In this document: piece by piece, positions 49,101 through 61,100 of the stretch | Layout: each line of letters opens with the position of its first letter | How positions within the stretch are numbered: position 1 is the first letter of the stretch | Source of the DNA: Plecoglossus altivelis | Lineage: Eukaryota; Chordata; Actinopteri; Osmeriformes; Plecoglossidae | Direction: 5' to 3' | Length of the DNA: 64,000 bases | NCBI GenBank assembly: GCA_036571765.1 | Contig: BROE01000019.1 | Coordinates: 3,481,315-3,545,314, forward strand | The notes under the pieces: generated by a model | Databases searched by the model: none | What the model was told of the DNA's origin: nothing | What the model saw: only the letters and a program-made list of their open reading frames with translations | Position numbers and translations under genes: made by a program

Positions 49101-52100
49101 TATTTTGTGTGTGGGCTTTGGGAACATGACAAATTGATGAGACCAAAAGGCATGCAATGCTAGCTGGGATTAAGAGGTAGTTAGTCCTAATGAGGTCTGC
49201 TGATCGACACTCACTCTCCTCATTTCTTGCTTCAACAGAGCGTGTAACTGAAGTCAAGACTGACATTTTCGTGACGAGTATTGGGCCCGTCTCGGACCAC
49301 GACATGGTACGCCCCTCCTTCCCTATCTTTAAATGTCACCACTACTGTCTGCACCTAACTTCTTTCAATGTGCTCCAAAAGGGAAACTGTTTATTAATTC
49401 CATGGACCCCATTAGTATATTACATGCTGTAAATGAAATGTCACCGCCATGAGATTTCGCGAGTGATCTTTCCCCAGATAAATACCGTGTTGTGTTGATA
49501 AATACGCGCCGTCGTTGGTTGCAAATCTCCACCCTAGCTTTGCCTCTAATTATATCAAATATTTATAGGGCCGATTTTTCGTTTAGCCGTGGTTTACAGT
49601 GATGGGACGCGGGCAGTGAAGCCAAAGGCTGAACAGATGGGTAGGTTTTAGTCACAGACGTCACTTCGAAGTTGTGATGTAAAACTGATCGGGTCCATTC
49701 TCTCACTCGCCACTGTAGCATACAGTACGTCGGAGGAGATACGTTTGATGTTTGTGAGAAGTGCTCCGGCAGATTGACTGTTCGGGTTCCACATCAGTTG
49801 AGCGGAACAATATCAATGAATTGTGGAAATAAGCGAACAACTAAAATAGAATAGAATTGAAAGCCCTTTTGTTGTTGAATGACAGATTGGCAATTGTGGG
49901 CTTGTAAGTGGTTGTCCTCTTGAGCAGCTACAGTCTATTCAACGTACTATAAATGAATAGCCCATCTGGATCTACACATAATGGATATTAGACATTTTAT
50001 GACTATTGAATAAATGTTCCGGCCACCATTGTCTCCCAGTCTCTCTCAAAGCGCTGTTTTGTTCAGTTTAACTGGGATGATTTGACATAATCAGACTTAA
50101 TTACTTTTCCTGACATATGGGGCTGCAGTTTTTTTGTGCATTTGATTTCGGCTAAGTCATGGAATGGGCTTGCGAACAAGCACTGTCACCTCTTTTCCTT
50201 CCTCGGTCCACTCGCATTACCTTGCAGCTCTGTTAACGTTCATGCTAATTATCTCACTGGGGAAGAAAGGAGCACATTGTAATTTCAGTGGCTAACTGAG
50301 GCATTCGACAGCCATTAAGAGCTGCCCTTAGCCTCGAAATCGGAAAGGGAATCTGTCGCTCCCTAATGCTGTGAAATCTGGCAATTGTACCATAACAAAT
50401 TCCCAATTTGTCTTTAAAACAATCTGTTCGTAAAATATACACTGAAACTGTTTCTGGGTAGAACAAAGTCCTGTGTTATATTTGTCCTTCCGTATTTAGG
50501 TGAAATGTCGAAAGCTCATCCCCACCAACTAAATGGAGTAAAACATGCATGGTCAGAGTCACTAATGTGACTAGACAGTGACCAGCAGGCAAAGTAGGGC
50601 ATGGCTAGAATTCGCAAGCAAAAGCGACATGAGGATGAGGGAAGGGGGGGAGGGGAGGATCAGGAAGGAGTGGAAAAAAGGAGAAAGCATTACTCAGCAG
50701 CAACCTAGAGCCATGTCACAGGTCTGGCAGAGAGAGGTCCAGAAAGCCTCCCTCGGGATCTGACATCTGCCTCACCCTCCCCACCCCCCTCCTCCTCGCC
50801 TCCCCCCTGACCAACCACCTCCCCGCCTCCCTCCCCCTCCTCCATCTCTCGCAGGAGTACACCATTGACGTGTTCTTTCGGCAAAGCTGGATCGACGAGA
50901 GGCTCAAGTTTAAGGGGCCCATGGCCGTCCTCCGTCTGAACAACTTGATGGCCAGTAAGATCTGGACCCCGGACACGTTCTTCCACAACGGCAAGAAGTC
51001 GGTGGCCCACAACATGACCATGCCCAACAAGCTGCTTCGCATCACAGAGGAGGGGACACTCCTCTACACAATGAGGTAAAGGGTGCCGGACAGGATCGCT
51101 GGGACACCTGAACACTGGAAACGTGGACAGATAGTCCATGTGAGTTAGCGTTGGCCCAAGACCAAGTCTTTTTTTTCAATCCGAAAAAACGGCGGTGTTC
51201 CTCCGTTGAGTATGCTTGTTTTACGTCTACCTTTCCCATCAGTGGTAGACCTGGAGGTACATTGTTTTGAATTTCTATTGCTTTGTACCAGAAAATAAAG
51301 TTGGCACCTACCGAGAGATTTATCAGCGTGAGTATTGGATGTGGCAGTCAGGAGGGTAGAGATAAGGAGAGGCCCACCGAGTACAAGGAGACTCACTGGA
51401 AGGATCTTTTTTTTTCATTTCTTTATTGGAGAGGAAACATCGTAAATAACGTGTCCGGATGTGAACCCTGGCGCTGTAATCCAACAGCACTAATGTGGGG
51501 GTCAGAGGGGAGAGCCATAAAACATTCTTTAGCATGTTTAGTGGTAGATAAGGGCACAGCGGGAGTTCATAATGATGTCACCGAGATGACGGATGAAAGG
51601 GGCGTGTCTGCACGGGGGGGTGGGGCCGATGTGTCGTATTTTACGCGGCTGTCGGAGGGGCCTTGGGTAGGCACTGCGCCGTCACGTCGTTTGATCTGCG
51701 GGGAAGGAGGTGTAACGTATTGCCTCTCCTATCTGCCTCTCCTCCCCACACCCACCGTCCCGCTCTCCTTTCCTCTGGCTCTCTCGGTATCCCTCTCTAC
51801 TGACACCCCACCCCCCTTCTCTCTCAACCTGCCCCCTTTCGCTCTCTCTCCCTTTCTCTCTATGTCTCTCTCTCCCTCTCCCCTCCCTCTCTAGACTGAC
51901 AGTGAGGGCTGAGTGTCCCATGCACCTTGAGGACTTCCCCATGGACGCCCACGCTTGCCCACTCAAGTATGGCAGCTGTGAGTACCGCTACGCCCTTTTC
52001 ACACCTACTATCCTTGTTCTCTCCCAGTCTCTCCGTTTGTCTTTCTGTCTGTATAGTTCTCTTTCGTGGTCTGTCGGTCTTCCTCCCCAGACGCAAAGTG

Positions 52101-55100
52101 AGCACTACGACTTATGTAGGTCTCTCTCTATTTCTCCTTTCTCTTCTTACATCCGGTACCCCAGCACCAGTACCTGATCTGAGCTGACAATTTGGCAACA
52201 GTGTTTGTAAGGAGGCATTCAGGCCCCCAGGCCACTTCCCCTAGGCCCCCTCCCCCAGGTCCCCTGCCCCGGGCCCCCTCCCCCAGGCCCCCTCTCGGAC
52301 CCTCCTGGGCCTGCCAGCCACACCTCCCCAGACCTGTGTTAGTCCGAGGCAGTACATTCTGTCATACCTCCAACCCAGCGTGCCAGCTGCTTCAATGCTG
52401 CCAGGTCCTCCGACCCCGAATCATCCTTGAGTGTGGAGCGGAGAGGGATCAAGGAAGGGAGTGAGCGTTAAAGGTGGAGAGAGAGAGGGAAAAAGATTGA
52501 AGACATACCGAAAGAAAGGAAAGAAAGAAAGAAAGAGGGGAAGAGAAAAAGAGAGGGAGAGAGAGGAACGCATTGTGACTAAAAGACCTACCCCTCTCAA
52601 CTCTTTAACCAAGCTCGGTCTCTAAATATTTTAGTGATGATGAGGCTCTTCTCTCGCGCTGCGCTGCAGTGCCGACCATATCTCTGCAGCGCAGAGGGAA
52701 CACTGCGGCTGTGTCCTGACAGGTCGCCTGAGGGCGAGGATGACTTGACAGTTTTGAGGTCAGATTGAAACACTGTTTGTTTGTTTGTTTGTCTTTTCCA
52801 CCTTGCCCCCTCCCCCCCTCCCCTACCAGATGCCTACACCCGAGCGGAGGTGGTTTACGTGTGGACTAGAGGGGCAGCCCAGTCTGTGGTGGTGGCAGAA
52901 GATGGCTCCCGACTCAACCAGTATGATCTAATGGGCCAGAGTGTGGATTCTGGAGTGGTTCAGTCCAGCACAGGTTAGTTCACGTTACTGTGTCTTCCCT
53001 TGGCTCCTTCAGTTACTTTAGAAGGAATACTCAAACTGTTTAAGATCTAACTCACACGCACGCTAGGCAAAGCCCAATAAATGCGTTTCATTTTTAGCGC
53101 AGTAACTCAGTGGTCAGTAAGCACTCCAGTGATTTAGAAGCAGCAGTTGATACGTTTACTTTGAGAACTCGTCCCACTTTAGTAATTTCCCTTGCGGGCA
53201 TCACTTTTTGGGTCCATTGATACCAGCAAAATTAGTGACAGCATAAAATGGGTGACCCCCTTTATGGCATCCCTAGCCTGAAGCAGAGGAAGTGAAATAG
53301 TGCTTAAGACAGCCCTTTCCATGCTTTCATTATTGGTAGGTCCCAGTGTCAATAACCCCTTCGTTCAGTCTCTTATGCAGATTCTGAGCTGAAATTGATT
53401 TATCAAACCAAATGTAATTAATTTGGCACAACTACCGAATGAGCACATATCGATTCTTTTGTGTACGCACACGTCAAAAATAAAATGGGCAATTTATTGG
53501 AATCATTTTTTGTCTCATTGAGTTATCAGCATTATTTCCCTAAATGCCTTGATAAATTGGCTTGTGTCCGGTTATCGAGTTAGTTGATAAATGATGACCC
53601 ATAACTACCCCAATGAATCTTAATAGCAATAGAACAGTTGGCTTTTAACGAACGGTAATCCACTTCAGAGCAACTGAAACAAATTTGATATTCATGTTAG
53701 AATAGCAGGCTGACGCCATAGCTGGAAATGACATTAGAATGCACGCACGTCGTAGCACTTAAACAGATTGGTCGCTTTCAATATCCAGCGTGGTTTTATT
53801 TCCAAACAGCAGTTATATTTTCATTTTGGAGAATGACAGTGTCTTCTCAGCGACGGAATTGCCCTCAGTTACATTTAGAGCAAACAATAAGAACAGATAT
53901 TTTGACATCATGGGGGTGGAAAGTAATTTCTCATGTCTTAAGCACCCAGCGTCTTCTGATGCAATCTTCCCCATATTTTGACCAATATAAAATCAGTTGT
54001 CTGTCACTCTCATCCAATGTCAGGATGGTAATAAAAATATTGGATGTCTGAAATTGTCATATGTTTGGAAGAAAAAAAAACGGGGACATTTGAAAGGCCT
54101 TGATACGCTTCTCTCACGCTCCCCCCCCCCTCTCTCTCCCCCACAGGAGAGTATGTGGTGATGACAACGCACTTCCACCTGAAGAGAAAGATTGGTTACT
54201 TTGTGATCCAGACCTACCTGCCCTGCATCATGACAGTCATCCTGTCCCAAGTGTCGTTCTGGCTGAACAGAGAGTCGGTCCCTGCCAGGACTGTCTTTGG
54301 TGAGTCCTCTCTGTTCGTCCGCCATCAAACTTTCAGCCAGGAGACAGCTCAGTTGACTTCCAAAGAAATGACCATTTTCATTTCAGATTGTACAGCTAAC
54401 CATCTGTTTGCAAACCTCCCAGCTTCCTTTGTTATATGAGGGCTTAGAGGCAGTTTGGAGCTCCTGTTGTGGAAGGATATAAAGATGAGATCCTATAGTT
54501 AGTTAGCAAAACAGGCAGCTACAGTATATTGTGGATGATGTCCTAACATAAATTGAACTAGTTTAGCTGAATCATATTACAACTGTTTAAGCCTCGTGTT
54601 TGTGTGTGTGTGTGCGCGCACACGTGTGTGTTTCTTGTGTTGCATTCGTCTGCGATGTCTTATGTAACAAGGACCCCGGAGGAAAGCTCTCCCTCGTTTG
54701 CAGCATGCTCTGGTAGCAAAGACTTAGCTTGACAGTCACTGCTTTCCTCATCCTCTCTCTCTCCCTCCCTCCTTCTTGCCTCTGCCTCTGCCTGTGTCTC
54801 TCTCTTTCTCGATGTTCTCCCCTCCTCATTTCTCCCTCTCTCTATCTGGTCCCTCTCTCTCTTTCTCCCTCCCTCTCTCCCTCCCTCTCTGCGCATCGTG
54901 TCTCCCTTGGCTGAGTATTTTATGGGAGCTTTCCCACAAACGTACCAGGGCACGTGCCATGCAAGGCACCAAATTTTCCAGTGACATATTTCCGGGAGGT
55001 TCTTCTGCAGTGCCTTATTTAGTGTACCTGCGTCTCACGTGGAGAAGCGAAAGAGAGAGAGAGCGAGCGGTGTGTATGTGCGTGCGCGCGAGGATGACCT

Positions 55101-58100
55101 AGATGCATACACACAATCTGGTCCGCGTGTGTCCCACTTGTCATTTCCTGCGCTGTAACGCCTGCCTCAGTCTGCAGCGCTGCATCCCAAACACCCCTGT
55201 TCACTCCCACTGAGTTGCCGAGGAATTTGATCCCGCCCGCTGTTTTAAGAGCCCACGTCGGTGGTGATGGAGAGCACGATCATGGAGCAGGGATCCGAAA
55301 GTGACACCCGGGATGGTTTATAGTCTGTTTCAGTACCGCTTTCTTGGTAGATGCGTTTCTGTAATAGTGCCATCAAGCCTTTGAACAGGATTTATTGCTT
55401 TTTCCCTTCCCACCTTGCACCTTAACATATTTATATTGTGTATCCTGTTATACAGGTCGTTTTTCCCTAGTGGTTTAACCTCTGCACAGGTTTGGTCGTG
55501 GAGGATTGTCAAGACGTGAATCTTTGTGTGCGTTTTCTAGTGCATCCAAGCACAATGTCGCTTCCATGGTTTCAGAAGCCAAGCGATGGTCTTTGGCATC
55601 GAGGTGAAAGTCTGGATTTGTTGTCTTTTGATGGCAAGCATGCTGCCTAAACACAACACACAGCTCTCTCCCCTCCAACCTTGATAAATAGGCAATTTAA
55701 AATGGCTGCACTGGGTACAGTTATCTACTATTCATTGCGCTGATTAAAGATGCTGATAAATTCACAGCCATTTCGATGCAGTTAAAAACTACAGTATCTA
55801 CCATTTATTTATTCACTGCCAAAAGAAAACGTACACAAAATAGATGATGCAGATAATATCATCAGTATGATTCTGAAGGGAAATTGTAATTCATTTATGC
55901 TATATTACATTTTGTTTTGACGCCTGTGTGTCTTGTCCCATTGTATACTGTTTGACTGGCATGAGCATCAACAGTGCTCAGAAGATTAGCTCTCGGCCAT
56001 TTTTCTCCTTTCAGAGATTTAAAGAGTATTTACTGACTATTCCAAGCTGCTGTTTGATGTATTGACTGATTGTGTGTGTGGAGGGAGTGCGTGTGTGCGT
56101 ACGCATGGTATCATGTGACGTTTGCCTACGCAGGCCTGAGCTGTGTGTGTTTTTCATGGGTGAGATTGACCAGGCCCAGTGATTACAGTGTTGCCAATAA
56201 ACAGTGGGCTGATCTGTCATGTGCAGACATGTGTTCCTGGCCCACATCACTCATGCCTTGCTCTAGACCCATCCTAGCGTTTCTCTCTGAAGACAGAGGC
56301 GAGAGTGACAGCTCCGAAACAAATCTGACCCGATAGCTCCCAGAGTCAAACAGCGCCAGATGAGGTTGTCGTCATTGACAGGGACTTGAAGCGAGCAGAA
56401 TCATTGACATTGGAAGTCACACAAACACCACCCTCTGATTGGGGGAATAACGAGACCCAGTCCACACACTCACATTCACAGCAGGAACGCCAGAGAGGGA
56501 TTGGTCGGTTGGATATACCCGATAGCTGACTTCGAGTTGGCGTGGTATGTTTGGTTCACAGTTGGCTAGTTGGGGATTGGTGGAGCTCTATTCTAGAGCG
56601 TTTAAGAGCAAACAAAGAGGATTCAAGGTCAGATCCTCTTTGGTCATTTCAGTTTGGATAGAAGCACATGCTAAATACATGTATTCATACATTTATCATG
56701 AACTGATCCGACACATCTCGAAAGCATTTCTTCTGTATCCATTTCTCTATCCATCTGGGGATTTATCTTTGCTATTCCTATGAAACAAACTGTCCTCCTC
56801 TCTCCGTCTTGCCAGCCTTTGTCCTTTGTCTCTCGCCCCACCTTATCGTTTATCATCCGCAAAAATTAATTTTCGCCCGATGCTTTTTCATGTCATCTCT
56901 CCTCCATTTTTCATGTCTCAGCGGCACGTGTGCGGAGACAAACCTTGTTAAAAGATATGTATCATCGAAAGCCATTGTCAAGTCCCATGCACACAGAGCT
57001 AAATGGAAGAAGGGACCTCCTAACAATTGAACTAGCCAACGATTAATCCCCTCAGAACTTTCCAGATGGGTGAATATGTTCATTAACAGGCTTCAAACTC
57101 CTAGGAGTCTATTAGTTTAACTTGTCAGGGTGAGTCATTTAAGACCAGTGCCAGGACCATGTTTAAAATGAATCACTTGCTGCTGTTGTAGATCATTTTA
57201 AATAGGCTACCTAACAGCCTAACACTTCTATAAGTAAACACTGTCAATGAACATTTGCAAGCCATTCACAAGCCATCCGGACTTGTGCGGTTCATCATTT
57301 GTAACTTTCCAACAGAGAAAAAAAGAGCAAAACAGACATGTGACCTGTTATTCTGTAGGATACTTGTGTTTGACCTTTAGAATGACATTGTTTTATTGTT
57401 AACAAGTAGACGACGTCAGACTGAAGAAGGGACTAAACAATGTTACATCATTAAAGTAAAAGAAAATATGGGAAAATGTACAAAACATCTTTTCGAGAAG
57501 TACCCACCAGTTTGCAGCCATTTTCTTGTCTCTACACAAAACTCTGTCAATGGTGGAGATTATCTAATGGACTATTTAGCTACTAAGAATTTATTTATTT
57601 ATAAATCCATCCCAGTTTTGGTAGTCAAAAAAGGAGAAGTTAGGAGTTAAGGCGTAGTTTCCATGGAAACCCAGCTCACTGTCCTCATAGAATTCTTTTG
57701 GAATCTTTATGCAAAGAAGAAGCGGCCCTCGACCGGCCCTGCATTCATGATGGATGCCGGCCGCCCCTCCCCCCGTTCCTCTCCTCACCCCCCCCCCCCC
57801 CCACCAACAACCTTCCCGCCTTCTTTCCCAACCGTCCCTCCTCCCCCTCCTTCCCTACCCCTTCCCTTCTCCCCCATGGAGCTTCTTAGGCGCAGGAGCA
57901 GTGCTTGTGAGTCTCCTGCCCCTTGGGCCCCAGGGGCTCCAGCTGAGCTCCTAACAAAATGGTGGCATGCAGGGGACCTCAGCTCTGGATCACCCCGGGC
58001 CAATCTCATAGCATGGAATTCATGCCACTTCCACTAGCGATCAGACGGATGCTGCTGCGTTTGTGTTGGCTAAAAAAAGCTCTGTGAGCACCAAAACACC

Positions 58101-61100
58101 ATGAGCTGTGGGGAGCTACCACGCCAAAATAAAGGTTGCAGATTAGAGGAGGAAGATCTTAACTCACTACCCAAGGAGATTGAAGGAATAAAAATTGAAT
58201 TGATCTAATTGACCACTGGACCGAACTGACCTCCAGGTCTTACCGTGCTGTTGTCAGCTAAAGCTTGCCCAGTGGCATTCATCTCCTATTGAAATCAAGA
58301 GGCCTTGAACTTTGCCTTTCTCTAAATGAGCTCAAAACACCGACCCCACAGCACGGCAAAATTCGTAATAATGATCTATTTTTTCCGTGATCGCCTTACA
58401 GAGCAGAAGGGAACTAACTGCGTGTGACTTACGGGTGGAGGAGGAGGGTGAGGAATAGATGGGGGCGAGGGATAGAGGAGGGCGAGGGATAGATGAGGAC
58501 GAGGGTTAGAGGAGGGCGAGGGTTAGAGGAGGGCGAAAGATAGAGGAGGGCGAGGGTTAGAGGAGGGCGAAAGATAGAGGAGGATGAGGGTTGGAGGAGG
58601 GCGAAAGATAGATTCATCCACACCCCAACCACAACAAAGGACAATTCACAATTCTGATGTGAGATATCTTTCAGTACTCGGAAAGTTAACTGCTCACTGC
58701 TGGTCACTTTCACCGCCGCGATGGACTTGTGCTATCTATCTTTCATCTAAATGGACGGGGCTTGTACTTTCTCAACAAAAAGGCCACAAGAGTTACACAC
58801 AGCATAAAGGGTGTATTTCTTACGGTTGTTTCTTATTCAAAGTCCAAACTTTTGTCTTTCTGAGCAGACGGGAATGAAAATGAAGGGAAAACTTTTGAAA
58901 AACATCTTTTATGGTTTGCATTTGTTCTCTCCAACAAATGTTATGCAAAAATTAATGAGCTTAATCTTGCATTGACATACATAAACTTAGCCTTAACAGC
59001 GGATCAGAAAGAAAAGTAAGCGCTTATCAAACAGTACTGGTCCACATTGCACAGGTTGAATTGGCTGGCACTACTGAGGATAAGCTGACGCAGCCAGCTA
59101 TTGATTATGGAGAGGAAGGCTCCTTGTGGTTTAAAACTTGTCATCCATGTGAGGAATTCCGCTCATATAGATTCCTGATAGGTCATCGTTTAGACTGACG
59201 TAAATCCGCTTGTGGGACCAACGGGGGCAGGTGGAGCGGCAGCTCGCTTGTGTGTTTACTTCAGGAGCCGCGTCACTGCTCCTTCCCTGAGAACGCAACC
59301 TCGCCAGAGTGTTCCTGTGCAAGCCGCTGGCCTGGTGATGTCTCAGGGGAGTAAACAGCTGCCGTCGTTTGTGTGGATGAGCATTACACACCATCAGACA
59401 TCCTCTGACCTGCTCCCTCACCCAGCTCTCACCTCACGGATTTGTTATGTTGTTTTTTTTTATCGCACATGACTCACGCTCTTCCAATCTGCCTTACCGA
59501 ACAGAGGCCACGCCCTCTTTATCTGAACGAACGTGCAGCCAAGTCATGACTCAATATTCTCCTGTATGCTTGGCCTCTTATTTGGCACTCTTTAACCCAG
59601 TAAGCCTTTACATAGACTCGATGCATTGCACTTTATGATAAGTGTTCCCATTAAAATGAAGTCTCTCCTGGGATGTCAGCCACATGGACATTTCTTTATG
59701 TATGAGAAGATGTGTATTCTGTGTTTAGGTGCTGCAGCGTTAAAAAAAAAACTGCTGTGTTTCCATGCTATTACCCAGCATGAATTTGATGGATTCTCCT
59801 GCACATGTGGGATTTTTCTGGTTTCTCTGGAGGATCCTGCCTCATTGTTCGTGAATCCATGAAGTTGAGATCCGGGAGGCATTGGAGAAGTTGGCAAGCT
59901 TTGCAGCGGCTAATCAAAATTTAATGCCTAGGCTGCTAACATAATGGTAGCTTATGCTTCATCCACTTAGGCAATTTTTACCCGGTGACCAATTGTGCTA
60001 TAGCTGTATCAAGATGTGTAGTGTTACACAAGTCAGTGGCACTGGCGTCACTATTTTGGAAACGCCCCGTCTTGCTGGGTTAGGCTAGACTTGAGTGGAA
60101 AAGTCGTTGGGTGTAGAATCGCAGACGTACCTACAGTACTCGAAACTCAATGTCAGACTTGGTTTCCGACCGTAAATTATCACTTGGAGTAGTTCTTCCC
60201 ACCCATAATGATACACATTTCCCAGTCGTAATTGGTTAGCAGTTCTTTTGTGCTCTTGCATTCGTGAAACAGGGAAGCTCCAGATACCATTGTCGCGCAG
60301 CAATTGTAGGATGTTGTTTATCATACATGACACTAATCTACTGTTCCTTCTTCCATCCTGACAGGAGTGACCACTGTGCTCACCATGACCACGCTCAGTA
60401 TCAGCGCTAGGAACTCGCTCCCCAAGGTGGCCTACGCCACGGCCATGGACTGGTTTATCGCCGTCTGCTACGCCTTCGTGTTCTCCGCCCTCATCGAGTT
60501 TGCCACAGTCAACTACTTCACTAAGAGAGGCTACGCCTGGGATGGCAAAAGTGTTGTGCCAGAGAAGGTATTGTCCTCTCCTCTGCATTATATAAATATT
60601 GCAGTGCTTTTATTTGGAATATGGGACGATGTCATTGGGAAGTAGATTTGCAAATCGGTTTTAATGTGTTTGAATTTTTTATTGTATTTATGTATTTTAC
60701 CTTCATTGACACAGAGGGAGCCCCTGTTAAATATACATCTTCGTTCCAAGGTCGATGCAGGCCTTCGAACGTCAGAATAACAGCTGCATTAATGTTTGCG
60801 TTTGCAGACGGGTGAAAGCAGGGTAGTCAGGAGTACGCTGCAGGAGAAGCATGAGCGTAGGGTTCATCTGATGTCTCCCACTCGTCTCACGGCAAATGAG
60901 ATTCATGGGACATGACAAGAACATCAATAGTTTAGTGTTCCTCCAAAGCTTTCGGGTGCAGGCTGTCTCGCTGCGTGCACACTACCTTGTGGTCTATAGC
61001 TCCTTTTTTTTAAATGGGACTAATAATACACTCCCCAATGGACCCGCGCCTTCACATCAGTCACTGGGAGGGTTAAGCTTGCTGCGAAGCTGCAGGATTG

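Larger units (their letters stand above)
54300..60364 (+). other. gabra1 intron 7
   Basis: 6.1 kb, the largest intron. It holds a short GT tract (about 54600-54630), a CT tract (54757-54893), a C-run (about 57786-57803) and the 17-bp minisatellite (58442-58611). Otherwise it is unique sequence with no recognised exon. Confidence 0.75.
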
